This document shows, one piece after another, positions 47,524-60,487 of a stretch of 64,000 nt of DNA. Within the stretch, counting starts at the first letter, position 1. Every line of letters begins with the position of its first letter. Origin of the DNA: Erigeron canadensis (Eukaryota; Streptophyta; Magnoliopsida; Asterales; Asteraceae); contig NC_057768.1 of assembly GCF_010389155.1 (NCBI RefSeq), positions 5,144,501 to 5,208,500 of the forward strand, given 5' to 3'. The notes under the pieces were generated by a model that did not search any database, had not been told where the DNA came from, and saw only the letters and a program-made list of their open reading frames with translations. Made by a program: the position numbers and the translations under genes.

Positions 47524-48054
47524 GTGGAATTGAATGTGAGGAATGTAATTATAAGGTTAATAATGAGATTGGGCCGGGTTTCTTGGAAATATATGTGTTG
47601 AAAGGAAATCTAAATATTATTGTGAGATGGGGCCTGGGTTGTTTGACCCACAGGTGTTTATGTATTTATGCACCGAAAACGATGGACCTGGGTCCATAGA
47701 CTTTGTCAGGTTGGTCGTACCCTACTACCTCGTGACTCAATACACATCACTCTATGTAGCGCATACAAAAAAGGCTATACGGAGTATACTTTACAAAGTA
47801 TAATTGATGGATTAATATTTGGAAGGAGGTGAGGCTTTGAGTTCTCGACTCTTGAGTGTATATTCGGATGGTGTAACCAAATGCTCTCTAACCTGAAGAT
47901 ACAAGTTTTCTTATTTATGATTTGGTTTTCTTTTGAGTTAAAATTGTATATACATACACATATATATGAAAAGGTAATACCATAGAGCCTTTTGTCTTTA
48001 ATAGAAAAAATAACCAACATAGGTTAGAATGGTTTCCATCACAATAATAAATAT
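47524..48054. other. Upstream region of the bHLH gene
   Basis: Noncoding and AT-rich. ORFs at 47493-47699 and 47775-48020 have no recognisable product. Confidence 0.4.
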
Positions 48055-49140
48055 ACAATATTCACTCCAAAGTATGAACAAATTAAAAAAATTTATCACG
48101 TTTTTATGTGTGTAAAATTATATAGAAATAAAAGTGTGTAGAAATTTCTCTAACACTAAAAAGTGTGTAGAATTAAAAGTTCACACTTTTTAGTGTGGAT
48201 TTTTACAATTATTTTGTAACACCTCATTTGTCCACGGTAACTAAAAAGTTTGCGTGGGCAAATGAGGTGTTACAAAATAATTATGAAAATCCACACTAAA
48301 AAGTGTGAAGTTTCAGTTCTACACACTTTTTAGTGTAAATAAATTTCTACGCACTTTTAATTCTATATAATTTTACGAACATAAAAGCGTGACAAAATTT
48401 TTAATTTATTCACACTAACTAAAAGTGTGGATAAATGAAACATTATTTATAGTGATTTATGAATTCCTTTTAGTGCAATGAGCATTATCCGTACCAGCTA
48501 AAACATCTTTAAACAAAGTGCGAGCACCATACCTAAATGTGTCCCCAATAGCCTAGAAAGCAGAGTTAATAAGTAGAAGATTAGCCAACATTTAGGCTAG
48601 AAAGCATGTAATAGCCTAGATGTTTGCTAATGTGCATAAACTTTAGAAAGTGGCCAGGCCATGTTAATCGGACAATGACCATATGTCTAAGAATCATCTT
48701 TTGATATGTTTGATGCATTATATATGCATGCATATTGTATTTGTTCACACTTTTTAATTAATGTGAATAAATTAAATTTTGTCACGCTTTTATGTGTGTA
48801 AAAATATATGGAACTAAAAATGTGTAGTAATTTTTTCACACTAAAAAGTGTGTAGAATTAAAAGTTCATACTTTTTAGTGTGAACTTTCATAATTATTTT
48901 GTCACACCCCATTTGTTCACACTAACTTTTTTAGTTAGTGTGGACAATTGAGGTGTGATAAAATAATTATGAAAGTTCACAGTAAAAAGTGTGAACTTTT
49001 AATTTTACACACTTTTTACTGTGAAGAAATTACTACACACTTTTAGTTTTATATATTTTTACACACATAAAAGCGTGACAATATTTTAATTTGTTTACAC
49101 TAACTAAAAAGTGTGAACAAATAAAATATTTTTTGTAGTG
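48055..49140. mobile_element. CACTA-like foldback element(s), two large hairpins
   Basis: Two related hairpins (about 48055-48465 and 48735-49140) are built from inverted copies of CACACTTTTTAGTGTG, ATTATTTTGT(A/C)ACACC and TTTTATGTGTGTAAAA. The right end reads ATTTTTTGTAGTG, i.e. CACTACAAAAAAT on the minus strand, the classic CACTA terminus. The first hairpin ends near TTTATAGTG. The left terminus is not clear (CACAATAATAAAT near 48040). About 270 bp of unrelated sequence separates the hairpins, so this may be two elements or one composite. Confidence 0.65.
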
Positions 49141-50883
49141 ATGGTAACCTTAAATAATTTATCATCTATCATATAAGTTATAACCTTAACAACTGTGATA
49201 TTAGGCCACTATATACGGAAAAGAAAAAAAGAAAAGACAACAATTATCTAAAATGTAAAAGAAATGGTGGTAGAAAATGTTTATGAACGTGCATTTTCGT
49301 ACCTCGTTTTCAAACAATAAAAAAAGATATATTTAATGTATAGCGAAGATTTTGTCCTTGCCGTAAATTACTTGTATTGTAGCTTTATATGTTTATAGCA
49401 CACTTATTTATACATACATAGAGTTGAGTTATTTTGGGAATAAAAATTTGTCAAAAACTGCAAGAACCAATCGAATTCATTAGATTAGATACACCAATGG
49501 TCAATATCTCTGATGACATTAATGTAATTAATGAGATTTAAAATTAATCTACAAATTAATAAACACTGGAAAAAGGCATAATACGAACATGCATTAAAGG
49601 TGAAACGACCACCTAGAAGATACGAGCATAGTGCACGAAATTCATGGATTTTTGTTATACGAGTAGTAGTCGACTTTTTGATATTATTATTAATTAATAA
49701 TTGATATATTATGACAATTTAAAATTTTAAGAGAGTCATATTTTTTGTTTTTACAAATTGTAAAAAAATATGATTTATGTTTAATACTTTATATTAAGAA
49801 TTTATTAACATTAAATTAAAATTTTAATATGAAAATCATATTTTAATTTGAGTGGCACACACTTTATTTATGTTTAAAACTTGTTTTAAAAATATAACAT
49901 TAAATTAAAAAGATATAATTTTTTATAAATTAACTGAACACATATATTATCTTTAACAAAGCTCATATGTTATTCGGTGTATGTGTGTGTTTTCGTGTGC
50001 ACATGTGTTACAGTATGAATATATATATTTTAAGATAAAAAACATATGTGTTTCAGTGTACACATATATTACGATGTGAATGCGTTTATTGTTTTGTATG
50101 TTGTATTGAGATATGATCGTTTTATGTATTTCGGTGTACACATGTGTTTATAGTTTTTACTAATAAAATTAAATCTTTAGAAATATATTTACTATGTTAA
50201 AAAAAATACTGAAAAAAACACTGTTAATTTTTATTTTTAAAATAATGAAGAAAACACTTTTAAAAACACAATTGATTTAACCATAAAATGAATAAAAAGA
50301 TAGGTCAAACATAATTTATAAAGATTAGTTATGTGATTCATTTAGTTTAATCGTGTTTATATATAAATATATGACATCCTTAAGCTATTGATGAGTGAGG
50401 TGAAATTGATACAAAATAAGGCATATTATTAATTATGATTCATGATGATGATGATTAGAATACGGTTATGGCTGTGATTAATTAAAGAATTTATGGAAGT
50501 TTGTTAAAATATTGATATATAATTATTTAAATGTTCGACTCCATGAAATAAAAAAGGGATTAAATTTTTGAACTTGCTTTGCGATTTAAGAGGAGTGATT
50601 CAAAAGGTTTTTCTATCTTTCATTTAATAAGTAATCTAATTGTATTTACAAAATTACGTTGTTATCCTTACATCAATTAATTAGTTATTAGTTCTCGCGG
50701 TTCTCGACAAAATAGTGGTTCTTATTTTATCTTTTGACTACATACATATATCTATACATAATTATATATATGATTTATAACTTTATAATTATACACCAAA
50801 AAATTAATTGAAAAGCTTATTATCTTTCCAAAGTCATAACTGTTTTCGTTGAAGCCCTTGTCTGTTCTCGTTGGAAACTTTTA
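49141..50883. other. Intergenic with GTGTACACATGTG motifs
   Basis: No gene. Between 49972 and 50150 the motif TTTCGGTGTACACATGTGTT appears in three variants about 75 bp apart. The rest is AT-rich. Confidence 0.45.
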
Positions 50884-51335
50884 TGTTGGAACCACGTTAC
50901 TATGACCATCACTGATCATTTATTATTCCTGATATGATAATTGACACTAACTGAAATCTCTATGTCTAATAAATATATAATAGGCTTATTTACTCTTAAA
51001 GACGTAGTATGGTTTCCCATTATATGATTGTAACTAAGAGGATTAATGGTGCACACATTAAACACCAAAGGGGTTGAAAGTGTAAATACTCTCTTTATAT
51101 ACAGAGAGTCATTAACCCTAAGTTAAGGTTAATCTAATAACACGCATAATACCCTAATTTTCGTGTGTCTATCCTCTCTAATTCGTGTATCATGTTAATT
51201 TATCTTCCCATTATTAGTCAATCATCTTGTTATGGGAACCCGAAATCAATAGCAATTATGCTTTATGTTCTTACAGGTTCCACAGAACGATCTGGGATGT
51301 TTTATGACTCGAATCGAATCATGTTTATTCTAACA
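50884..51335 (+). mobile_element. Solo LTR, family L
   Basis: It starts TGTTGGAACCACGTTA and ends TTATTCTAACA (452 bp), flanked by the perfect 5-bp duplication TTTTA (50879-50883 and 51336-51340). TTTATATACAG near 51094 is the promoter-like motif. An inverted relative is at 63173-63604. No internal retroelement sequence is attached, so it is a solo LTR left by LTR-LTR recombination. Confidence 0.85.
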
Positions 51336-51340
51336 TTTTA

Positions 51341-52079
51341 GCCATGGGGCGTCGACCATGACCTTTCGTCGAAGACATGTCCTTCCTGTAATGTTTCCAA
51401 GCTTCAATGGTAAAAAGGTGTATATGTGAATGCGGTTTATGTTTTACTTGTAACCGGTCAAATGTGCTGGTAGAATAAAAGTAACTTAATTACGAAAGGG
51501 CTCAACATAGTTTGCGTTGGTTAAAACTTTGTCCAGGCTGTATTTTAGGTGTATAACCCCTAAAATGACTTTTAATTTCAGACTATTATTACTATTATTA
51601 TTCTTTTAATCATAGTTTTCATTTAATTATAAAATGTTTACACTATAAAACCATTCTTAAGGGATAATGAAATGAGTTGGTAAAAAGAGTCGATGAAAAA
51701 ATGAATAGATTAGAGGCAGGTGAAACACCAAGGTGCAAGATAGATGAAAGGGAGATAGACGAAACCATTCACCTAAAGTGAAAGGGTAAGGGTAAGTTTT
51801 TTTTGTTTGTTTTGTCTTGTGATTTTTATTTTGATTGGTATAGTATGAGTATTGTGAGGTATAGTGAGTATTAAATTTAAAAGTGCTTGGTGAAGGGAAA
51901 AAAAAAAGGTGAATGTAGTGAGAAAGTGAATATAAAATGGCAAGAAAAAATGTAAACGAAAAAATGGTTAAAAATGGTATAACAAAAAAGATTACAGGTC
52001 AACCCAACTCAATCATATTTGGCCCATCAACAGATCCAGTTATGACTTATTGTATAGACTCCATCATGCCTTGTGGACT
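51341..52079. other. Intergenic, no recognised gene
   Basis: AT-rich sequence with no supported feature. Confidence 0.4.
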
Positions 52080-52640
52080 TAGGGATGGTAATGGGTGGGG
52101 ATTGTCGGGGATCTTAATCCTCATCCCCGTATCTGATTTTCACTTGTAATCTCCATCCCCATTTCCATCCCTGTCGGGCAATTAAATTACATCTCCATAC
52201 CCGTCCCTATAGGATATCGGGGATCCCCGTCAGGTATCAGGGATACCTTTTTTGAATAAACATGAATTTATCTTGATAGAAGATATGTAGAAGAATGTGT
52301 ATTTCGACATTTTCTTTCTATGTACAAACTAATATATATGTTAAGTAAATGATTAATAAAGTATAACACATAAAAAGTATTAAATAAAAGTTTTAAACTT
52401 AAAATTGATTCTAAAATATAGATAACAACTTAAAGTGATTCTAATAAATATATATATTGTTTTCGGGTTCGGGTATGGGGATCGGGGATTTACGGTTTGC
52501 CATCCCTGTCCCCATCCGCATCGGGGATTAGATTTACATCCCCAAACCTGTCCCCATCCCGGTCAACTCAGGGATTACCCGGTTAAATCGAGTGCGGGTA
52601 TTGGATTCCCCATTAGGTACGGGTATCTTTGCCAAGAGTA
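52080..52640. mobile_element. hAT-type MITE, copy 1
   Basis: The left end TAGGGATGGTAATGGG is a common plant hAT-MITE terminus. The body is full of GGGGAT and ATCCCC words (CGGGGATCCCCGTC, CATCCCCATCC). The right end is weaker (TTTGCCAAGAGTA) and no 8-bp target duplication is visible. It matches 62624-63172 in inverted orientation. Confidence 0.6.
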
Positions 52641-53346
52641 GCATAACCCCTGTAAAATGCAAGGGACCTTCAACAATATCTACTTAATTTGTTAGAGAAA
52701 TCTTGAAAATTAAAGGCATGTTTGATTCAAAAATTTTAAAAAACTATTTTGGAATGAAATTTTCCATGTAAATCTAACATGACAGAGAAAGAAAAATTCA
52801 AATGCCCCTAAAAATTAAATTAGGAATCTCAACCAAATGATTCAATTAACGTGATTTAACTCTTTAACCTTGGTCTTAAATTAGTGATAGCATGGACTCT
52901 ACGCTCCAAATTTCATCTTTTGTGTGTAATCATCAAGATCAAATTAATGTCGTATTAGTCTTGTTAGCCGAACGTGCAACCCTTTAATTTATTGACTTAG
53001 GCTTGGATACAGTTATACCCTCATTGTTTCAATAGCTCGGTGTTGTCACCAAAAGAGTCACAGTTCTTAGCTTAAGAGGGGACAGTTAGGTACACATATT
53101 GAAACATGAAGATTTGACTTAAAAACACTAAGCTTATTGTTACAACAAAAGTTCATTAAATAAAATTATCTTTATGCATTAGAAATAGTTTTTGGACAAT
53201 TTTCTTTATTGGTTTGGTCCATTTTTAGACAACTTACATTTGACATGTTTAACAATAAACATGTGTCATAATTGGGTTTGGTTGCGTATAATAATATACA
53301 ATTCTGCAATTAAATTAAAAGTTATAACTTTGCTGGGATGACACAT
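52641..53346. other. Intergenic, no recognised gene
   Basis: AT-rich, nothing supported. Confidence 0.4.
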
Positions 53347-53349
53347 TTA

Positions 53350-54328
53350 GGGTATGTTTGACAAAAGTAGCTGAAGCTAGAGGCTGGGGTTGGAATTATG
53401 GGCTGGGGTTGGGGCTGGAACATAAAGTTGGGGCTAGAAGTTGGGGCTGTAAAACTGTAGCTTTGAATTGTATAAAACTGTTTGGCAAACAAGCTGCAAG
53501 CTATAGCTAAAATTGTATAATTACATAATTGACATAGAATTTTTTTTTCTTTATAATAAAAAAAGGTAAACACTGCTATTGATTAGATTATCTAGGACAA
53601 TATTAATTAGAATGAGTAAAGAATATGTATATGCATAGATTAAACTAATTATTCAACAAAGCTTTAGCATGTAAAATTACTTTGTCTCGACTTGGAATTT
53701 AACTACTGAAGCTGGTTAATTTGGCTGAATTGTTACTTCAGTTCTAATGCATATCTTTTTATCTTTGCTTAGATTCAATATGCTTTTCTTATTGTATAAA
53801 AAATTATTTTAGTGCAATTCAGTGTTTTGTTAATCAGCCAATTGTTATGCATAATGTTAATACTATTGTTCAGAAATCAGAACCAAACAATGACGGTAAA
53901 GGTCATTGATAATTAATGTCATATACTGTAATATACTAAGGTTAACAATCAATTAGGAGGAGAATAAAAACAATTCGAATAATACATACCGAGTAAATGG
54001 AGAAGCCAACAAAGACATGTTTAAAAGAAGAGGGATAAGGCTATTGATTATAGAAAATAAAAAAAAAAAATACAAAAAAACCGTTGGAGAGGTGAACGTG
54101 ATTTGTTGGGCAATGGTGTAATTTACTAAATAGGGGATGAGGCTTTTTTTTCTAACGTTGCTTCAAGGAGCTTTCATTTAGAAGCCCATTAGGGGCTTTT
54201 TTTTCAAAATAAAATCTCCAACTTTTTTTTGTCCAAACAGGGTTTTATTTTATATACAGAAACTTTTTTTAAAAGCCTTAAGCTCCAGCCTCTAAAAATC
54301 CCTCAAAAAGCCTCTACCAAACACACCC
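53350..54328. mobile_element. Large MITE, TTA target site
   Basis: Left end GGGTATGTTTGACAAAAGTA; right end, on the minus strand, GGGTGTGTTTGGTAGAGGC. TTA flanks both sides (53347-53349 and 54329-54331). GCTGGGGTTGG words near the left and AGGCTGGAGCTT (minus strand) near the right extend the inverted similarity. It is 979 bp with no coding sequence. Confidence 0.65.
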
Positions 54329-54527
54329 TTAAGCCCAACTACTCCTCTAGTTACCAGTCCTCCGAAACTATAATTTTATATATACGTCATAATATCTACC
54401 GTAATAATATTTTATGATGAATGAAATAAATAATATGAAAATATTTCCTCAATGAGATCTAACTTTTTAGATAAAACTTTTGTTATATGGTTATAAACGG
54501 GCTGCTTAATATATAAAGAGATTTGCT

Positions 54528-54718
54528 AACTAATGCCCCTGGGGCACTAGTTATGGTGCATTTAATGAAGCCAAATTTTTCTTTAAATATTTAATTAGAT
54601 ATTTATGATTCATATAAAAATGGTAATTATCAAGTTGAATTAATGAGCATTAAATGTAATCTTTAATAATTTAGGAAAAATTTGACTTCATTACATGCAA
54701 CATAACTAGTTATCAAGT
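54528..54718. mobile_element. Foldback MITE-like element
   Basis: GGGGCACTAGTTATGGTGCATTTAATGAAG... is inverted at the right as CTTCATTACATGCAACATAACTAG. Inner arms AAATTTTTC and GAAAAATTT also pair. It is about 190 bp. Confidence 0.6.
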
Positions 54719-55315
54719 TCCATATATAAATAAGGTTTTATCTACTATTCATGTTATATAAGGAAGGCAAGTCAGATTTACTTATCACCTTTTAAGTTTT
54801 AACTTTCTATAACTATACATATAGTAGCTTCAAATAAGAAAAAAACAAAGTTTGATTAGCTAGTCGTAAGTAGTGTTGTTATTTTTTTTCCTATATATAA
54901 ACAAAATAACTATATATACAATTGGAGTTTGAAAGAATTTCACAACAGTAAGTAAATTTATTATCTAGAGAGTCTTTAAAAGAAGCTAAGCTGGAACGGT
55001 AAGGTGCAGAGTTTTTCATTGCACTTTCTTTTTTTCTCATTAAAGCGTGTAAGTAAAAATATATAGGGGGATATATGTGCAGAGGCCAATGGCGTTAATG
55101 CGTTATATATAGGGTTATGGCATTTAAAGTGTATTAAACTATATAAGAATATCTATTATATGCAGCTAATGATTTTTTGTTTGAAGTTGTGTTCATTCAG
55201 CTTAAACAATGGTTCGACTTCGAGTCATGGAGAGGTAAAAGATTTCTAGTGAGGTGGGTGTTTTGGTAAACTGAAATTTATGATGTGTTAGCGTAAGAGG
55301 TAGAAACGTACACTC
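54719..55315. other. Intergenic, no recognised gene
   Basis: AT-rich. Nothing supported. Confidence 0.4.
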
Positions 55316-55318
55316 TTA

Positions 55319-55605
55319 GGTCGCGTTTGTTTCACAGAATTTGATGGAATCTGATGGAATTGGAATTGAATTTCATTCCTTAGTGTATTTGGTTGTTCAA
55401 AGAAGGAGGAATCTCATTCTGTAGAATTGTAAACATTTCATCATTTGATGGAATCTCCATGGGGATGGAGGAAGGAATTTCATTCCTTCCGTTACTTGAA
55501 TTCTCAAAAAATCAAAAGCATTCCGTCAAATTCCATTCCTTCAGATTCCAATTCCTTCGAAAGATTCCATTCCTTCCAAAGACATTTTGTGAACCAAACG
55601 CGCCC
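55319..55605. mobile_element. Tourist-like MITE, TTA target site
   Basis: Left GGTCGCGTTTGTTTCACAGA; right, on the minus strand, GGGCGCGTTTGGTTCACAAA. TTA flanks both sides (55316-55318 and 55606-55608). The interior is made of GGAAT/ATTCC words that pair across the centre. It is 287 bp. Confidence 0.8.
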
Positions 55606-55608
55606 TTA

Positions 55609-56975
55609 TACAAAGAGGCGTCAAAAATAATCTTAGGAGAACCACAAGTATAAAAATATCAAAATACAAATATTACATTATGAACTTTTAATTTTGGGAG
55701 GGGCACAAACCCTCCCTAATCTTTTAAGACCATGCGGAGTGAGATGTCTTCTTACTAAAAAAGGCCCAAAAACTGCATCAAACGTTCTAAGAAACCCTTG
55801 TTATATCGCCCTCATGGGCGTTCCTTACAAAAAAACACTTCTCCCCGTTCGATTTTGGACGCCCCCTTCACTCCCTCTATCCTTTGACCCTACACATTTT
55901 GGAGCTCCCTTATTGGTACTTTTATTATTCTTTTTACTTATATAATTTGGGGTTTTGGGAAAACCTCACTTCAAGAAGAACCTTCCATGTGGAAAAGAAT
56001 TTTACATGTCAAAACATCTATCTATGACAGTTAAATATATATTAGTTTAGGGTAATAAATGTGGTATATGTCCTTGAGACATTATTACCGTAACAATGTT
56101 ATGTAATGTGTATACAGTTAGTTTTGATTACTCAGTGTTCTTGAATTTTTTTAAGATAAGAAAGAAAAGAATTCAAATAATTTTAAAACAAGTTGTTTTT
56201 TTGAATTTTTTTTTTTTAATAATAAAAAAGAAATGAAATAATTAATAATGAGATAATTTGAACAGATCACATCTCTTCTATTCTCATCTAGTTCATTATT
56301 AATTTTTTTATTTAAAATGTGACTCAAGAACATACTATTAGAGTATTTTATATTTTATAATTGTATTGTTTATTATTGTTTGATATAAATTTTGTCAGCC
56401 GGAGTAATTTTTCCCTTATAAAAAAAGTAAAAAACTGAATTCTAAATTTCATTAAGCCAACTATGAAAACTACAAAAAAAAATACAATACAATTTGAATC
56501 AAAATTCTTTATTTAAGTAGTTCTCTAACTTTTTATCTAGCCGGGGAATATTAGTTTTTTTGGTACTTCGTTATGCACATTGGTTTAGAATATATTCTAA
56601 AATTAGAAGCACAGTATTCTTTTCTTAACTCCATGTTTTTTTTCTTCTTTCTCTAATCAAGTTCTGTCTAGAGCTTTCCATTCTCTGTTAGTGGTCCGAA
56701 TACCATTTATTATCCTTAGACTTTACTATTGGACATAAATCTAACAACGAAGTGTTAAAAAAGACGTAGCTTGACATGCAAGTGTGTTGAAAGAATAACC
56801 TCATCACCATATAATAATTTAATTAATAAAAGCAATAGATAACATATTATAAACCAATAGAGAGATTGAGAAAGAATAATCGGGAAATACCTTTTAAGGT
56901 GTCTACTTTACTTTACAACTTTACCAATCATAAAATCGGTGCGACCCATATTTTCTTCGAATCTACCTTTTCGTC
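55609..56975. other. Intergenic and promoter side of the CYSTM gene
   Basis: No recognised gene. Around 55720-55950, ACCATGCGGAGTGAG and CATGGGCG words look like part of another DNA-transposon derivative, without a matching right end. The ORF at 55694-55945 falls in this and is not a gene. Confidence 0.4.
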
Positions 56976-56983
56976 TATATATT
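56976..56983 (+). promoter_or_regulatory. Candidate TATA box of the CYSTM gene
   Basis: TCTATATATTC lies about 80 bp upstream of the start codon, suggesting a start near 57008 and a leader of about 50 nt. Confidence 0.5.
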
Positions 56984-57058
56984 CAAAGCTATTATTCAAC
57001 ATCACAACCACTTCATTTTAATCATTCTAGCTTCACTCACATCTACTCTCTAAACATC

Positions 57059-57681
57059 ATGAGTGACCCTAAATATGCTTACCCTTACCCTGCTCAAGGT
57101 ATTAACTAACTTAATATTTCATGTTACATCTTTCTAGTAGAGTTATTCACTTAACTTCCAATTTTCCAAAAGTATAACGATTTTAATTATTTGATAAACA
57201 GGCGGATATTATCAAGGGCCACCAGTGATGGCACCTCCACAATATGCCGCGCCACCCCCCAGAAGAGAACCCGGTTTCCTAGAAGGCTGGTACGACAACT
57301 ATTTTCCTCTTCTATTATTTTTGATGGTAAATATTACAATAATAAAGATAAAATTTATTTAATTATATGTTTATCTCAATATTAAAATTATAAGATTTAT
57401 GGATGTCTTAATTTGTAAAAATGAAATAAATTGATATAAAGAGTACCTGCTATAGAATTAATTAAATGGGTTTTTATGTACATATTAAAGATATAGATAT
57501 CATAACCATTAAACGTATATAAACTATAGAGCTATTAACTTTTTATAGGTAAGCAGAAATATATATAAACTTTAGCATAAAATGATGATATATGAATTGA
57601 TTTTGGTGCAGTCTGGCTGCTCTGTGTTGCTGCTGTCTTCTGGACGAGTGTTGCTGTGACCCAACCATTATCTTTTACTAA
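57059..57681 (+). CDS. CYSTM family protein (cysteine-rich transmembrane module)
   Basis: Three short exons (57059-57098, 57202-57289, 57612-57681) joined by GT-AG introns give 198 nt, 65 residues. The protein starts MSDPKYAYPYPAQ, has a Pro/Tyr/Gln-rich stretch (YYQGPPVMAPPQYAAPPP), then the conserved PGFLEG and the Cys-rich membrane segment CLAALCCCCLLDECCC, and ends DPTIIFY. This is the full CYSTM layout. Members are small tail-anchored membrane proteins linked to stress and metal tolerance, probably acting through metal binding or membrane-protein contacts. It is too short and too split to show as a single open frame. No defects are seen. Confidence 0.93.
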
Positions 57682-58360
57682 AATATATATCATCTGATCT
57701 ATATCAGCTTTTCGGTCACTACTTACAAGTTACTATATGTAGAATTTGTATTGTTCTTAGAATTTCATAAAAACAATGTACTATTAATTATCTTATTTCT
57801 GATGTCACTTAATGTACTCGAAACCAACAACTCCACTACTATCTGTTTCTGTTTTCTTATTATTGATTTTCCTACATCCCAAATAGGATTTGGGTTAGTC
57901 TTTATACATCATGCGTCATTTTCTTCCGGTTAAATCAAAATCATAATTCTGACTAACAAACTGGTCTGGTTAGCCATTGAGCTCTTGGCCGGTTTAGTGG
58001 TCAAAAAGAGGGATGAGAGGTTTTGCCTCTCTAGAAGTAGTAGGTTTTCGGTTCGAATCTGGTCATTGACATTTTATCACCAACTTAGATAGCAAAAACT
58101 AATGACTTACTTTTGCCGTTCAATAAAAGGGAGAGCAAAAACTAACCGGTCCGATTTTAAGTTGTTGATGGGTTATATTGAAAGCAGTAAACAAGTATAA
58201 AACGTGACCTTATGCTTTGGTTCAGTTATTCTCTAAAGTTGTTCAATTTTGCTATTACGGTTGAAACACCTTTAATCTTTGGATTCAAATCAAGCATCAA
58301 GATTCAGTGATCAAGGTTCAATCTTAACTTTTGATTTTAATTCAAAAGTTAAAAATCGCC
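57682..58360. other. 3' flank of CYSTM and intergenic
   Basis: 3' UTR and spacer with one SINE-like element at 57985-58150. No other gene. Confidence 0.4.
57985..58150 (+). mobile_element. SINE-like retroposon
   Basis: TTGGCCGGTTTAGTGGTC (box A-like) is followed by TTCGGTTCGAATCTGG (box B-like) about 60 bases later, with extra sequence between them. The body is short and the tail unclear. Confidence 0.4.
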
Positions 58361-60207
58361 CAACTTTACATTTAACTCCTTATCCTTTGGTAATTCTTTC
58401 TATATTCAACTTTGTCTATTCATAAAGAAAATCGTGTAGTTTGGTTCAATTATTGTTTGGTTAATCCTTTTAACTTTTGTAGACATATTTTAATCCAAAC
58501 TTTGTCTATCAATAAACAAAATCGTGTGGTTCATATACTTACGTTTATACTATGGAAAATTATGATGCTTGACCAAATGTTTAGGTTCAAAGAAAAACTT
58601 AAACTATATATAGTACTACAGTGCCGTCTATGAGAAATTATAGACGTCGGCCAAGAAAAAAAAAAGAGGTCCGGAAGATAGGTGCAATAATTATAGTTAT
58701 ATAAACTAAGATATAAAAACGATGATAAATATTATAACAAATTGGTACGTGAGTTTTGTTTTCTTGTTAAGTACTATTATTTAATTTTTGGATAATTATT
58801 AAAATTTATAATGGGCTTAACTAATAACATATATTTTTATATAAATACATAAAAAAAAAAAGTCGAGTCCCTTAAAAAATCAGACCTCATCCGGTCGTCC
58901 ACTTTGTCCTATGCCTAAGCCCCCATGCAGTACTATATGGTACCTTGCATTCATGTAAATTAACATTGGAGACACGACTATAAAATTCTATTGGTTTTAT
59001 TGTATATGTAATTCCAAGCTTTATATGATTATCATTTAAAGAAAACATACTCAATGCAAACGTTGCAATATACTCGTTTCTTAATGATCAAATAATGTGT
59101 AGATGCATTCCGTCCCTCTAGAGAACAACCCAGTTGTACTAGTAGTATATTTACGAACATTAATACTTAATAGGTATACTTGACTTACATTTGTCTATTG
59201 TCTAAGATGTAGTTTATCAATATAAGTACATTCTTTTTTTTTATAATTAAATTTAAAACTAGAATCGGTACATGCATAACCTATGTCATGTTTTGAGATA
59301 TATGCTATAATCTGTTTTTGGTGTAACATAATCAACTTTGGTTGCAATTTCTTGAATAATGATCGAGATGCAACAAATTAAGTACTGTTGACAAAATTTG
59401 TATAGGGTATTGCCAATTCCATGTAACTTTAGGAACCAAAGGAACTGGTCATCGCATCAAGGGACGAAATCAACTTTACATTTAACTCCTTATCCTTTGT
59501 TAATTATAGGGTATTGCCAATTCCATGTAACATAATCAACTTTACATTTAACTCCTTATCCTAACAAATTCTTTCTATATTCAACTTTGTCTATTCATAA
59601 AGAAAATCGTGTAGTTTGGTTCAATTATTGTTTGGTTAATCCTTTTAATTTTTGTAGACATATTTTATTACAAACTTTGTCTATCAATAAACAAAATCGT
59701 GTGGTTCATATACTTACGTTTATACTATGGAAAATTATGATGCTTGACCAAATGTTGGGTTCAAATAAAAACTTAACTATATACAGTACTACAGTGTCGT
59801 CTCTGAGAAATTATAGAACTCGGTCAAGAAAAGAAAAAGGGGTCCGGAAGATAGGTGCAACAATTATAATTATGTAAACTAAGATATAAAAATGATGATA
59901 AATATTATAACAAATTTGTACGTGAGTTTTTTTTTTCTTGTTAAGTACTATTGTTTAATTTTTAGATAATTATTAAAATTTGTAACAGGCTTAATTAATA
60001 ACATATATTTTTATATAAATACATAAAAAAAAAGTCGGGCCCTTTAAGAAATCAGACCTCGGTCGGTCGTTCACTTCATCCTATGGCTAAGCCCCCATGC
60101 AGTACTACATAGTACCTTGCATTCATGTAAATTAACATTGGAGACAGGAATATAAAATTCTATTGGTTTTATTGTAAATGTAATTCCAAGCTTTATGATT
60201 ATCATTT

Positions 60208-60433
60208 ACACTATATTCTTGAGTTATTTTCTTAAAATAAAATAAAAGAAAAGGGAAGAAAGCTCATCTTCTTGCATTCTTGAGTTTTTTCAAGAAAGTG
60301 TAAGAAAGAAAAATTGATGGTTTTTGCATTAGAAAACCTGATTTGAATGGAAAAAAATTTTTCCACATCTTTTTTTTCTCTATCAAATCTAATCCTTTCT
60401 TTTCTTTGAATAAAAACTCCAGAATACAGCCTA
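60208..60433. mobile_element. Insertion 1 in copy 2 of the duplication
   Basis: About 225 bp absent from copy 1 (compare near 59036). It contains GAAAAAAATTTTTCC and CTTGAGTTTTTTCAAG palindromes and partly inverted halves. Origin unknown; possibly a foldback element. Confidence 0.6.
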
Positions 60434-60487
60434 AAAAAAACATACTCAATGCAAACGTTGCAATATACTCGTTTCTTAATGATCAAA

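Noticed and set aside
58412..58633. Two near-identical small ORFs (58412 and 59587) as a duplicated gene
   Set aside because: The similarity extends evenly through the noncoding flanks, so it reflects a DNA duplication. The products have no motif and one is truncated differently.
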